Source of the DNA: Acidobacteriaceae bacterium
GTDB taxonomy: Bacteria > Acidobacteriota > Terriglobia > Bryobacterales > Bryobacteraceae
Length of the DNA: 33,837 bases
Reading direction: 5' to 3'
Assembly (NCBI GenBank): GCA_019233375.1
Contig: JAFAMM010000250.1
Coordinates: 1-33,837 of the forward strand
In this document: positions 22,905-31,869 of the stretch, piece by piece
How positions within the stretch are numbered: the first letter of the stretch is position 1
Layout: every line of letters begins with the position of its first letter
Made by a program: the position numbers and the translations under genes
The notes under the pieces: model-generated
What the model was told of the DNA's origin: nothing
The model's database searches: none
Seen by the model: only the letters and a program-made list of their open reading frames with translations

Positions 22905-24452
22905 ATGCTTTACGATATACAAGCGCGGCCGACAGCTCAGAACGCGGCAATTCTTCTGAATGCAGGCGATAACGTCGCAATTGCCCGTGTCGCTCTGGAG
23001 CCGGGCCAGGAAATTGAAGCGGGCGCGGACAAGGTGGTGACGCGTTCGGCTATCCCGGCGGGTCACAAGGTTGCCATTCGGCGGATTCGAGCCGGCGAGC
23101 GAGTGTATCGATACGGTAATGTGATCGGGTTCGCAACCCGGATCATTGAGCCCGGGGATCACGTGCACGTACATAATCTGGGCTACAAGGAACTGGATCC
23201 AGAAGAAGTTGTAAGGACCGAGCGGCGCGCCACGATTGCTCCGCGACCGCAGCCCGCATCGTTTCTGGGCTATCGCCGCGCGGACGGGCGAGTGGGCACG
23301 CGCAATTACATCGCGGTCGTGGCGGCCAGTAACTGTGCCGCGTACACGTCTGAACTGATTGCGCAGAGTTTTCGAGACGAAAAACTTCCGGACAACGTGG
23401 ACGGCGTGGTGGCGTTTCCGCATGGGGAAGGCTGCGGAATGGCAATCGGCCCGGACACAACGCAACTGGAGCGCACGTTGCGCGGGGTGCTGGACCACCC
23501 CAACGTGTCTGCGGCGTTGATTCTGGGGCTGGGATGCGAGGTGAATCAGATCAGCCACTACCTAGGACTTGCAAATGGAACAGAAAGCTCGATTCCAGCT
23601 ACGCTGCACGGCATGACGCTGCAGGAATCGGGCGGGACGACAGGCGCGGTGGAGACGGCCCGCAAACAGGTAAGACACTTCATTGACCGCGCGGCGGCTG
23701 AACGGCGGACAGATGCGCCGGCATCGGAACTGGTGCTGGGATTGAACTGCGGAGGATCTGATTCGTTTTCGGGCATTACCGCGAACCCCGCTCTGGGCTA
23801 TTGCTGCGACTTGCTTGTCGCCCAGGGCGGCACGGTGGTGCTGGCGGAAACAACAGAGATCTTCGGCGCAGAGCACCTGCTGGTACAGCGAGCGCGCAGC
23901 GAGCCGATAGCACGGAAGCTGCTCGAGTGCGTGGCGAGATACAAAACGTATCTCCGAGGATTCGGTGGAAGCTTCAACGATAATCCGTCGCCCGGCAACA
24001 AAGAAGGAGGTTTGACGAACATTCTGGAAAAATCTCTCGGAGCGATCGCGAAGGCTGGCACTACGCCTCTCGAAGATGTAGTCGATTACGCGGAACGCAT
24101 AAATCACCCCGGATTTGTGTTCATGAACACACCTGGTTATGACCCGGTCTCGATTACGGGACTCGGAGCAGGCGGTGTGAACCTGATCGCGTTTACGACC
24201 GGCCGCGGCAGCGCGATAGGATTTCCCAGTATTCCTGTGCTGAAGATAGCAAGCAATTCGCAGACGTTCCGGCGCATGCAGGGCAATATGGACCTCAATG
24301 CGGGCCGGATCGCGGACGGTGAGGCAACTGTGGAGAGTGTGGGACGGGAGATTTTCGAGGCATTGCTGCGCGTCGCTTCCGGCGAGCGGACGAAGGCAGA
24401 ACTGCTTGGCCATCACGAGTTCGCGCCTTGGAAAATCGGGCCGGTGCTTTAG
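22905..24452 (+). CDS. uxaA: UxaA/GarD family altronate/galactarate dehydratase
   Basis: A 515-residue sugar-acid dehydratase. An N-terminal SAF domain (about 14-90; GDNVAIARVALEPGQEI, VTRSAIPAGHKVAIR) is joined to the catalytic region (from about 120), which has GYRRADGRVGTRNYIAVVA, FPHGEGCGMAIG, LGLGCEVNQI, LNCGGSDSFSGITANPALGY and DNPSPGNKEGGLTNILEKSL. Family members dehydrate D-altronate or D-galactarate with Fe2+; which substrate applies cannot be told from motifs. No uronate or hexuronate genes are adjacent, so its pathway partners must lie elsewhere. The ATG at 22905 has only a weak upstream purine stretch. Confidence 0.9.
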   Translation: MLYDIQARPTAQNAAILLNAGDNVAIARVALEPGQEIEAGADKVVTRSAIPAGHKVAIRRIRAGERVYRYGNVIGFATRIIEPGDHVHVHNLGYKELDPEEVVRTERRATIAPRPQPASFLGYRRADGRVGTRNYIAVVAASNCAAYTSELIAQSFRDEKLPDNVDGVVAFPHGEGCGMAIGPDTTQLERTLRGVLDHPNVSAALILGLGCEVNQISHYLGLANGTESSIPATLHGMTLQESGGTTGAVETARKQVRHFIDRAAAERRTDAPASELVLGLNCGGSDSFSGITANPALGYCCDLLVAQGGTVVLAETTEIFGAEHLLVQRARSEPIARKLLECVARYKTYLRGFGGSFNDNPSPGNKEGGLTNILEKSLGAIAKAGTTPLEDVVDYAERINHPGFVFMNTPGYDPVSITGLGAGGVNLIAFTTGRGSAIGFPSIPVLKIASNSQTFRRMQGNMDLNAGRIADGEATVESVGREIFEALLRVASGERTKAELLGHHEFAPWKIGPVL

Positions 24453-24478
24453 CCCTACGTTCCAGACAATCGTATAAT
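24449..24478 (+). promoter_or_regulatory. Probable promoter of the DUF4239 gene
   Basis: A perfect TATAAT is at 24473-24478 in the 54-base gap after the UxaA-family gene. The -35 is weak: TTAGCC at 24449-24454, 18 bases upstream and overlapping the preceding stop. A start near 24485 would give a leader of about 22 bases to the GTG at 24507. Confidence 0.4.
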
Positions 24479-24506
24479 TCAGCACGGCCGTCAGGCTACT
24501 TCAATT

Positions 24507-25283
24507 GTGCTGAACAACTACCAAAGCATTGCGATCGTGATCGCAATCATCGCCGGATCCATCGGTTTTCTCGGCCTGCTCCATCGCGTTTGGCCAAGCG
24601 AGCAGCGCCGGCTACATAACGAGCTGATCGGATGGCAGATAGCGGTGCTGGGGACTACGTACGCGGTAATCGTCGGCTTCATGCTGTACGCTGTCTGGAC
24701 GGAATTTCAAATGGCGGACAGCAATGCGGCGGCCGAGGCTAACTCGCTGCTGAGCGTAGTGCGCGCGTCGCAGGGGTTGCCGGTGGACACACAGCGGGAA
24801 ATTCAAAATCTCGCCGAAAAATACGCGGACCTGATGGTGAACGAGGAGTGGCCGGCCATGAGCGATTGCAAGGTAAGCCCCGCCTCTCATACGGCGATCG
24901 TGCAACTGTGGCGCGTGGCATTGGGCGCGCGGATTCACGATGCCACTGCGCAGACGAGCCTGGATCATACGCTGACGGAACTCTCCAGCCTATCGGAGTA
25001 CCGCCGAAGACGGCACCTTCAGATCAACTCCGCGCTTCCCTCTATCTTGTGGGCGGTGCTAGTTGCGGGAGCGATTGTCACCATTGTTTCTTCCTGCATG
25101 TTCGGAAGTGCGGATTTCAGACTGCACTTCATCCAGGTGTTCATGCTCGCATTATTGATAGGGCTGGCGCTGGTGGCGATCGCCGACATCAACCGGCCGT
25201 TCCAAGGCTCGGTGCACGTTGATCCGAGCGGTTTCGAGCAGGCTCGAGAAATTCTGCCAGGTATCAGGCCCGTCACCCACTGA
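24507..25283 (+). CDS. DUF4239 (bestrophin-like) membrane protein
   Basis: 258 residues from a GTG start. Four membrane helices fall in two pairs: about 8-27 (IAIVIAIIAGSIGFLGLLHR) and 43-65 (WQIAVLGTTYAVIVGFMLYA), then about 180-200 and 208-230, with a soluble helical middle (about 75-175). This two-plus-two layout with a W-Q-x-A-V-L-G-T-x-Y-A-V-I-V-G-F second helix is typical of DUF4239. The function is unknown; a channel-like role has been suggested by resemblance to bestrophins but is unproven. It converges on the TauE/SafE gene with 18 bases between. Confidence 0.82.
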   Translation: MLNNYQSIAIVIAIIAGSIGFLGLLHRVWPSEQRRLHNELIGWQIAVLGTTYAVIVGFMLYAVWTEFQMADSNAAAEANSLLSVVRASQGLPVDTQREIQNLAEKYADLMVNEEWPAMSDCKVSPASHTAIVQLWRVALGARIHDATAQTSLDHTLTELSSLSEYRRRRHLQINSALPSILWAVLVAGAIVTIVSSCMFGSADFRLHFIQVFMLALLIGLALVAIADINRPFQGSVHVDPSGFEQAREILPGIRPVTH

Positions 25284-25301
25284 ATGGCACTCCCTTTGCG
25301 A

Positions 25302-26048
25302 TTACCCGGGAGCCGTGCGGAAAAAATAGGCGGTCATGATAACACCGACGACGATGATAGTTGCCCGGATAGCGGAGTGCGGGAGTCTGCGCGCGAGCAT
25401 AGGGCCGATGTAGCCGCCGGCGATCGCGGCCGCCATCATGACGAGCGTCGGCAGCCAGTCAATACGATGGGCAACGATGAAAATGAGCGCGGCAATGGCG
25501 TTCAGTGAACTTGCGAGGATGGATTTTATGCCATTCATGCCGTGAATGTCGTTGAAGCCGTATAGACGGAAGGCGGAGAGCAGCATGATTCCGATGCCTC
25601 CGCCGAAGTAGCCGCCGTAGATGGAAATCGGAAGCAGAAAAACGAGCATAAGCGCCTGGCTGGAGTGAAACCGGCCACGCAGGGCCACCCCGACGCGCGC
25701 TCCGAAGGCAAACAGGAGCGTGGCGAAGAGCAGCAGCCAGGGTGCGACCTGACGGAATGTCTTATCTGAAGTGAACAACAGCAGAGCCGCACCTACCGCA
25801 CCGCCGAAAATGCTAACTACGAACCAGAGTTTGATTCTGGTTTCATTCAGCCGCCGGATCTCATCGCGATAGGACACGGCGGCGGTAACGGAACCGGGCA
25901 CAAGCGCGACTGTACTGGACGCGTTTGCAACAACGGCGGGTACACCGGCAAACACAAGCGAAGGGAACGTGAGAAAACTGCCGCCTCCGGCAATGGAATT
26001 TACCGCACCCGCGCAGAACGCAGCGGCCGCGAGTAACATAAAGACCAT
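25302..26048 (-). CDS. TauE/SafE (TSUP) family permease
   Basis: A 248-residue inner-membrane protein with about eight helices. The family signature is clear in both halves: FCAGAVNSIAGGGSFLTFPS (about 11-30) and YGGYFGGGIGIMLLSAFRLY, the repeated G-G-G-x turn of the TSUP fold. Members export sulfite, sulfoacetate or related organic anions; the substrate is not predictable here. It is divergent from the DPP-IV-type gene across only 42 bases containing a 6-base inverted repeat. Confidence 0.92.
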   Translation of the reverse strand: MVFMLLAAAAFCAGAVNSIAGGGSFLTFPSLVFAGVPAVVANASSTVALVPGSVTAAVSYRDEIRRLNETRIKLWFVVSIFGGAVGAALLLFTSDKTFRQVAPWLLLFATLLFAFGARVGVALRGRFHSSQALMLVFLLPISIYGGYFGGGIGIMLLSAFRLYGFNDIHGMNGIKSILASSLNAIAALIFIVAHRIDWLPTLVMMAAAIAGGYIGPMLARRLPHSAIRATIIVVGVIMTAYFFRTAPG

Positions 26049-26057
26049 CTGTGCACT

Positions 26058-26084
26058 AGTGTACGGGTTTGGCCCTTATACACT
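26058..26084. promoter_or_regulatory. Inverted repeat in the TauE/SafE - DPP-IV intergenic region
   Basis: AGTGTA (26058-26063) and TACACT (26079-26084) form a perfect inverted repeat with a 15-base spacer; the half-site centres are about two helical turns apart, as for a dimeric repressor. An 8-base palindrome CACTAGTG (26054-26061) overlaps its left arm. Both divergent starts (26048 and 26091) lie within 15 bases of the element. Confidence 0.35.
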
Positions 26085-26090
26085 GCTAGA

Positions 26091-28283
26091 GTGCGCGCCA
26101 ATAAGCTGCGATTTGTCGGGATAGCCGCCCTTTCGGCAACGGTTCTACTGCCGCAACCGGGCGGTAAGAAGCCGGTCACAATCGACGCAATGCTGGGCTC
26201 CCGCCACACGCGGCCGATGACTCCGAATTGGTCGCCGGATGGAAGGTCGTTCGCATTCGAGAAAAAGGGCGCGATGTGCCTTTATGACGTGGACAGGAAG
26301 AAATCGACGGAGTGGTTTCAACCGGAGAACCTGGAAAAAGCGGCAGTAGAGCCCGTCGTTCCGAAAGAATTCGGTTGGAGGAACCGGCGTGTTTCATCAG
26401 ATTCATACCAATGGTTCCCGAACGGGAAAGACATGCTGGTCTCCGCCAAAGGCGACTTGTTCATTGTGCATCGGGATGGAAAGTTCGAGCAGATTACCAA
26501 GACCGACATAGATGAAGAAGATCCGAAACTTTCGCCGGATGGAAAGCGGGTACTGTACCGCTGGAAATCAAATCTGTACGTCTTCGACCTGAATACAAAA
26601 CAGGTGAAACAGCTCACGAGCGACGGTACACCCACGCTGCTGAACGGAAAGCTGGACTGGGTTTATCCGGAAGAACTGGACCTGGGAACGGCCGTGTGGT
26701 GGTCACCGGATTCAAAACAGATTGCTTACTTTCAGTTCAACGTACAGGACGAATTTGTATATCCGCAGGTGGACCTGCTCGGTGTGCGCGCGGTAAGCGA
26801 ACCGGAGCGATATCCGCAGGCGGGAACACCGAACGCCGAGGTGAAGCTCGGCGTCATTTCACCCGAAGGCGGCAGCACCCGGTGGATGGATCTGGGCAGC
26901 ACGGCAGATGCGCTTCTGGCGCGCATTTCTTGGTTGCCGGATTCGTCGCAGATTGCTGTCGAGCGATTCAATCGCGTACAGAACAAACTGGAGCTGCTGC
27001 TGTGTGACGCAAGAAGCGGTCAGGTTCAGCCGATTGTGCGGGAGGAATCAAAGACCTGGATCAACGTCGCGGATAATCTGTTCTTCCTGAAGTCGCGCCC
27101 GGAGTTCATCTGGACGAGCGAACAGAGCGGGTTCCGGCACATCTATCGTTACTCAAATAAAGGCGAACTGATGGGCGAGTTGACGAAAGGCAATTGGGTG
27201 GTGACCGGCATTTCGGCGATCGACGAGGCGAAACAGCGTATCTACTACATGTCCAACGAGACAAGCCCTCTTGAAGCGCAGCTTTACACGGTCAGCTTTG
27301 ATGGCCGCGACCGTACCCGGGTCACCAAGGAAGAGGGCTCGCACACCGTACACGCGAACGCGGACGGGAGTTATTTTGTGGACAGCTATTCAAGCCTGAA
27401 GCGGCCGAGTGAGACAGTGCTTAAAACCGGCAGCGGTGAACAGTTCGCTATTCTCGAGCCGGCCGACATGAAAGATTTGCAGGAGTATGACCTCATCACT
27501 GCTGAGATTCACACGGTCACAGCGTCAGACGGCACCGTTCTCTATGCTCGCCTGGTCAAGCCAGCTGGATTTCAGCCCGGACGCAGATATCCGGCCATTG
27601 TGGGCGTATACGGGGGGCCGGGCGTGCACACGGTGCAAAACGCGTGGTCGGGAGTCGACCTGGATCAGGTGCTGGCGCATCACGGGTATGTCGTGTGGAG
27701 GCTGGATAACCGCGGATCCAATGACCGCGGCGTGGCGTTTGAGGCGCCCATCTATCGGGAGTTGGGCAAAGTGGAAGTAGCAGACCAGCGGTTGGGAGTG
27801 GAACATCTCATAAAAATGGGGTTCGTGGATCCGAATCGCATTGGCATCACCGGTTGGAGCTACGGCGGGTACATGACGATTCACTCGATGCTGCTGGCGC
27901 CCGACGTGTTCAAGGTGGGTGTGGCGGGCGCGCCTGTGACCGATTGGCACAACTACGACACCATTTACACGGAACGGTATATGGGCATACCCGAGCAAAA
28001 TATGAAGGGTTACGATGCGGCCTCAAACGTAAAGAACGCCGCGAAGCTGGAAGGCAATCTGCTGATTCTGCACAATATTGAAGACGACAACGTGCTATTC
28101 CAAAACACGATGCAAATGGCGGGCGCGTTGGAGACGGCCGATAAACCGTTCGTTATGCAAATCTACCCGCAAAAGACCCACGGCGTATCAGGACCGCTCG
28201 CGAAGCCGCTGTATCGAGAGATGGTGGACTTCTTCGATGCCCACTTGAAGACGAGCAATAACGGATCCAATCGCTCAAACTGA
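26091..28283 (+). CDS. Secreted dipeptidyl peptidase IV-type serine peptidase (S9B)
   Basis: 730 residues from a GTG start, with an N-terminal hydrophobic segment (RFVGIAALSATVLLP) suggesting export. An eight-bladed propeller precedes the alpha/beta hydrolase domain (from about 480). Catalytic residues: Ser590 in GWSYGGYMT, Asp665 (or 666) in IEDDNVLFQ and His697 in KTHGVSG. The propeller carries DWVYPEELDLG (189-199), matching the DPP-IV DWVYEEE motif, with Glu194 and Glu195 to hold the substrate N-terminus. It should therefore release Xaa-Pro or similar dipeptides from peptides in the periplasm. Downstream 28284-28460 holds no gene I can support. Confidence 0.95.
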   Translation: MRANKLRFVGIAALSATVLLPQPGGKKPVTIDAMLGSRHTRPMTPNWSPDGRSFAFEKKGAMCLYDVDRKKSTEWFQPENLEKAAVEPVVPKEFGWRNRRVSSDSYQWFPNGKDMLVSAKGDLFIVHRDGKFEQITKTDIDEEDPKLSPDGKRVLYRWKSNLYVFDLNTKQVKQLTSDGTPTLLNGKLDWVYPEELDLGTAVWWSPDSKQIAYFQFNVQDEFVYPQVDLLGVRAVSEPERYPQAGTPNAEVKLGVISPEGGSTRWMDLGSTADALLARISWLPDSSQIAVERFNRVQNKLELLLCDARSGQVQPIVREESKTWINVADNLFFLKSRPEFIWTSEQSGFRHIYRYSNKGELMGELTKGNWVVTGISAIDEAKQRIYYMSNETSPLEAQLYTVSFDGRDRTRVTKEEGSHTVHANADGSYFVDSYSSLKRPSETVLKTGSGEQFAILEPADMKDLQEYDLITAEIHTVTASDGTVLYARLVKPAGFQPGRRYPAIVGVYGGPGVHTVQNAWSGVDLDQVLAHHGYVVWRLDNRGSNDRGVAFEAPIYRELGKVEVADQRLGVEHLIKMGFVDPNRIGITGWSYGGYMTIHSMLLAPDVFKVGVAGAPVTDWHNYDTIYTERYMGIPEQNMKGYDAASNVKNAAKLEGNLLILHNIEDDNVLFQNTMQMAGALETADKPFVMQIYPQKTHGVSGPLAKPLYREMVDFFDAHLKTSNNGSNRSN

Positions 28284-28460
28284 TGGCACGATTTGGTGCT
28301 GCATCGGACCGAGAGTTCGGAATAAAGCCGACTAACTTCCAATTAGCTGCCAGAGGACTCGGGCCTGGGCGGGATACTTCCCTCGATCGATGTAGCTGCG
28401 GTGGTGCCCATGCCCGCCTTGATGCCGCGCCATCGTTAAGAGCTGACTGACGGTCGCGAT

Positions 28461-29003
28461 TCAAGCAGGCACGTGATGATCCGGCGGCCAGTCGTTGAGA
28501 TGCGCATTGCTCAGGTACTTAAGCAGCATGACTTCGTTGCCGCTCTCGTTGTAGATGAGTTCGTCTGCGATCTGGCGAACCAGCATTATGCCAAAACCGC
28601 CGGGGCGCATACCGAGCTCAGATCGAAGCCAGACATGCCGAAGCGGATCTCCTGGCGGGTTGTTGATTGCAGCATGCGGCGTTTTGCTGATCGGAAAGCC
28701 CGGGCCTTGATCCCGCACGTGCATCATGATCACCTGATCCGTGCGAACGAGCGAGACTTCAACAGTACATCCAGGATTGTGGCGGCACCCATGCTCGATA
28801 GCGTTGGTCAATAACTCGTCGAGCGCAAGGATAAGGGCGTCACATAAGCCCGCGGACAATCCCTGCAAGTGCTTCCTGAAATAATCGCAGACCTGCTCTT
28901 TGGATTCGAGCACCGACGCGATTGTCAAAGAAATCCAGTCCGGCGACGCGGATCTCACCTGAATTAAAGCATTCTCTTCGAACAGTTGTCGGGCGTTTAC
29001 CAC
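28461..29003 (-). CDS. RsbW/SpoIIAB-like anti-sigma factor histidine-kinase-type ATPase
   Basis: A 180-residue single HATPase_c_2 domain. N-box ALDELLTNAIEHG (60-72) with Glu63 and Asn67, G1 box RDQGPGFP (97-104) and G2 box RPGGFGIMLVRQIAD (133-147) are intact, so it should bind ATP. Proteins of this type are serine kinases and anti-sigma factors in partner-switching systems. No STAS anti-anti-sigma, PP2C phosphatase or sigma gene is adjacent, so it is an orphan whose partners lie elsewhere. The start is GTG at 29003; about 20 residues precede the domain. It is divergent from the glycine-rich secreted protein. Confidence 0.9.
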   Translation of the reverse strand: MVNARQLFEENALIQVRSASPDWISLTIASVLESKEQVCDYFRKHLQGLSAGLCDALILALDELLTNAIEHGCRHNPGCTVEVSLVRTDQVIMMHVRDQGPGFPISKTPHAAINNPPGDPLRHVWLRSELGMRPGGFGIMLVRQIADELIYNESGNEVMLLKYLSNAHLNDWPPDHHVPA

Positions 29004-29065
29004 TGGCTATACTCTAAGCGATTTTCTCACCGATTTCTTTAGTGTTATGTTCAGAGCAGAACGAC

Positions 29066-29704
29066 GTGCGGTTTTTAATCTGCTCCGGAACCATCCTGCT
29101 GACGGGCGTAAGCCTGTTCGCATCCAAGAAGATCATTTCGCCCAGCACGAGCGCCGGGAACGAGCAGGTCGACATCATCGCGAGAATCATTCTTGCGGAA
29201 GATGAAGTGACGCAGGAACTGGGCGCGGATCCGGGTAAAGGCATCGTGTTGTTGAAGGTTCGCGTGGTGCCGAAAACGGACCAGCCGGTACAGGTGAGCC
29301 CGGATGATTTCATACTGCTGGCGCACGATGACGGAGAGCGGTCAAAACCATTTGGTCCTGAGGAGATTGCGGGCGCTGGCCGCATGGTCGTGTCCAACAC
29401 GGCAACGGCTCCGACGAAGAAAACGGAGGGATTTGGCGGCTTCGGCGGGATGATCGGTGGGGGCAGCGGATCCTCGCCCGGCAACTCAAAGCCGGTTGCT
29501 CTCAGCTCCAAAGTCGACTCGAAGAGCCAAGGCAATACCCAGCTGCTGGATGTTTTGAAGGCCAAAGAATTACCAGAAACGGATGCGAAGGATGCCGTGC
29601 AGGGTTACCTGTACTTTCCCCTGGACGGCAAGCACAAATTGAAGAATCTGGCAATTCTGTATCGAGGTCCAGCGGGCAAGCTGAACCTCGAATTCGAGCA
29701 CTAA
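29066..29704 (+). CDS. Secreted hypothetical protein with glycine-rich linker
   Basis: About 212 residues. I chose the GTG at 29066 because it places a short basic n-region directly before a hydrophobic signal (MRFLICSGTILLTGVSLFAS); the frame is open to a GTG at 29042. The mature part has an N-terminal beta-rich domain (VLLKVRVVPKTDQPVQVSPD and FILLAHDDGERS), a flexible glycine-rich stretch (GFGGFGGMIGGGSGSS), and a C-terminal beta domain (AVQGYLYFPLDGKHKLKNL and AILYRGPAGKLNLEFE). No enzyme motif is visible. It is likely periplasmic and converges on the DUF5818-like gene, with two bases between the stops. Confidence 0.72.
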   Translation: MRFLICSGTILLTGVSLFASKKIISPSTSAGNEQVDIIARIILAEDEVTQELGADPGKGIVLLKVRVVPKTDQPVQVSPDDFILLAHDDGERSKPFGPEEIAGAGRMVVSNTATAPTKKTEGFGGFGGMIGGGSGSSPGNSKPVALSSKVDSKSQGNTQLLDVLKAKELPETDAKDAVQGYLYFPLDGKHKLKNLAILYRGPAGKLNLEFEH

Positions 29705-29706
29705 GC

Positions 29707-30024
29707 TTATTGCGCTTTTTGAATGGAGTTGATTTTAACGAGATCGCCGTCCATAGATCCGTCGATCTTCACGTCCTGGCCGGCGAAGGAGCGAGCCTTC
29801 GTCGCGGAATCGGGCGTGAATTTCATGACTTTCCCATCGCTTACCAGGACGGGGTCAGAACCTTTCTTCAGACATCCTTCAATGCACTTGCTATTAGCGG
29901 CGCTGGCGCTGTTGTGGGCCGCGCCACAATGTGCATCAGAAACGTAACCCGTCATCTGGTCTGCATACGCGGCAAATGAGCACAGCGAAATCGTCGCGAA
30001 ACAAGAGAAAAGAACTTTTTTCAT
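29707..30024 (-). CDS. Small secreted protein, DUF5818-like
   Basis: 105 residues. A clear signal peptide (MKKVLFSCFATISLCSFAAYA) is followed by DQMTGYVSDAHCGAAH, three Cys in all in the mature part (CGA, KCIEGC), and GSDPVLVSDGKVMKF with a beta-rich end. This resembles a family of small secreted proteins frequent in Acidobacteriota; its function is unknown. The ATG at 30024 is preferred because GGAGG lies 9 bases upstream; the in-frame GTG at 30033 touches that site and would leave no spacing. Confidence 0.8.
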   Translation of the reverse strand: MKKVLFSCFATISLCSFAAYADQMTGYVSDAHCGAAHNSASAANSKCIEGCLKKGSDPVLVSDGKVMKFTPDSATKARSFAGQDVKIDGSMDGDLVKINSIQKAQ

Positions 30025-30081
30025 CAATCTCACCCTCCCAAAGTCAGATACGAGAAATATTCTATCCTGGATGCGTTCACT

Positions 30082-31749
30082 CTACACTTCGAGAATTACA
30101 GGCATGATAAGTGGGCGGCGCTGAGTTTGCTTATTCAAGAACCGCTTCAGGTCCGTGCGGATCTTCTCCTGCATGACTCCCCAATCGCCGCGTTCTTCAG
30201 GGCTGGATGTTTCCAGGGTTCGGGCCACAACGCCTCGGGCCTCTTGCAGCACGGCGGCGTTGTCACCGGCAACGAAACCCCGGCTCACAATTTCCGGGAG
30301 GCCCTCACTTCTGCCGCTGTGCTTGTTGATCGCAATGATGGGCAACACAAAGCCATCTTCGGACAGGTGACGGCGATCGCGGATGATGATGTCTTCGACG
30401 ACGTCATCTAGCGAGCCGGAATCGATGCAGACACGACCGACGGTGATCCGGTCTCCACGCCGGGCGCCGAGGTGGTCGATCTCGAGAGTCTCACCTGTTT
30501 CGATGACAAATGCGTCCTCAAGCCCCGCGAACCGCAGATGCTGGGCGAGCGATGCGTGCCGCGAAAGCTGCCGGTACTCGCCATGAATGGGCACGAAATA
30601 CCGGGGACGGACTAGGTTCAGTACCAGCTTCAATTCTTCTTCACTGGCATGCCCGGAGACGTGCACGGGCGGCCGCATCGAGCCGTAAACAAGTTCGACA
30701 CCCCGCCGCGCCATGTGATTCATCATGCGGTAAATTGCTTTCTCATTGCCGGGAATGATGCGCGAGCTTAAGACAACGGTGTCGCCGGGCTGCAGGTACA
30801 GGTGCTTGTGATTATCGACGGCAACACGAGAGAGGGCGGACATCGGTTCGCCCTGCGTTCCCGAAACCACGGCGGCCACTTTTTCAGGAGCCATTTGCAT
30901 GATGTCCTGCGGCCGAAGCAATGTTGAGTCGGGGATGGAGAGCAGCCCTAGAGTGTGTGCGATCTCGGTAACGTTCAGCATGCTGCGGCCGAGAAACGCG
31001 ACCTTGCGGCCGTACTCCGCCGCGAGATCGAGAATCTGTTGCAGGCGGTGGATGGAACTGCTGAAACAGGAGATGATGAGCCGCCGGTCACTTCGTGAAA
31101 AAAGCTCCTCGAGACGCGGACGCACTGCACGCTCGCTTTCGGTATAGCCGGGACGGTCCACGTTGGTTGAATCCGACAGTAACAGCAGCACGCCGCGCTT
31201 GCCGTATTCGGCCAGGGTATGCAGATCAAACAGTTCGTTGTCAGTGGGAGTGGGGTCTACTTTGAAATCGCCGGTGTGAATGATGACGCCGAGCGGTGTG
31301 GTTATGGCCAGGGCGACGGCGCTAACAATGGAGTGCGTGACGTGGATAAACTCAATTTCAAATGGTCCGAGAGCCAGCCGTGCGCCGGGCTTGATGATGT
31401 TCAATTGCGCGTCTTCAAGAAGCTCGTGTTCCTCGAGGCGCCGTTCGACGAGGGCCAGCGTGAACTCAGTCCCGTAAACCGGAATGTTGAGTTGGGATAG
31501 CAGGAAAGGCACGCCGCCGATGTGGTCTTCATGGCCGTGGGTGAGGATCAATCCACGAACCATGCCGGCATTCTGTTCAAGATACGTAAAGTCCGGAGTC
31601 ACGATATCAACGCCGAGCAGCTCGGATTCCGGAAACATCATGCCCGCATCGATCACGATGATGTCGTCACCATAGCGCAGCGCCAGCGAGTTCATTCCGA
31701 ACTCTCCTAGCCCCCCGATCGGCAGTATCTGCAGCTTGCGATCAGCCAT
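30082..31749 (-). CDS. rnj: Ribonuclease J
   Basis: A 555-residue beta-CASP metallo-beta-lactamase nuclease that degrades and matures RNA from the 5' end. It opens with LPIGGLGEFGMNSLAL and carries the zinc site HGHEDHIGG (71-79; His71, His73, Asp75, His76), followed by the GDFKVDPTP loop, the SDSTNVDRPG beta-CASP entry and a C-terminal domain after about 450. The frame is open to 31827, but the ATG at 31749 gives the canonical N-terminus MADRKLQILPIGGLGE and the usual family length. It lies 120 bases downstream of ppa on the same strand; that gap has no recognisable feature. Confidence 0.96.
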   Translation of the reverse strand: MADRKLQILPIGGLGEFGMNSLALRYGDDIIVIDAGMMFPESELLGVDIVTPDFTYLEQNAGMVRGLILTHGHEDHIGGVPFLLSQLNIPVYGTEFTLALVERRLEEHELLEDAQLNIIKPGARLALGPFEIEFIHVTHSIVSAVALAITTPLGVIIHTGDFKVDPTPTDNELFDLHTLAEYGKRGVLLLLSDSTNVDRPGYTESERAVRPRLEELFSRSDRRLIISCFSSSIHRLQQILDLAAEYGRKVAFLGRSMLNVTEIAHTLGLLSIPDSTLLRPQDIMQMAPEKVAAVVSGTQGEPMSALSRVAVDNHKHLYLQPGDTVVLSSRIIPGNEKAIYRMMNHMARRGVELVYGSMRPPVHVSGHASEEELKLVLNLVRPRYFVPIHGEYRQLSRHASLAQHLRFAGLEDAFVIETGETLEIDHLGARRGDRITVGRVCIDSGSLDDVVEDIIIRDRRHLSEDGFVLPIIAINKHSGRSEGLPEIVSRGFVAGDNAAVLQEARGVVARTLETSSPEERGDWGVMQEKIRTDLKRFLNKQTQRRPLIMPVILEV

Positions 31750-31869
31750 GGAAGCTAAAGAGTAGCACGCGGAAACATTCCCGGAAGACGCGAATGGCGT
31801 GCGGCGCAGGGCTGGAACGAGAGGCAAGCGCGGCCGCTCAAAGCCGCCGCACGTCCGAACTGGCGCAGT

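Noticed and set aside
25286-25318. CTCCC/GGGAG arms between convergent DUF4239 and TauE/SafE genes as a shared terminator
   Set aside because: The stem is short, partly inside the TauE/SafE coding end, and has no T-run on either strand.
28284-28460. Gene-poor 177-base gap considered for a small RNA or terminator
   Set aside because: Only short imperfect GC arms are present, with no T-run and no promoter-like pair.
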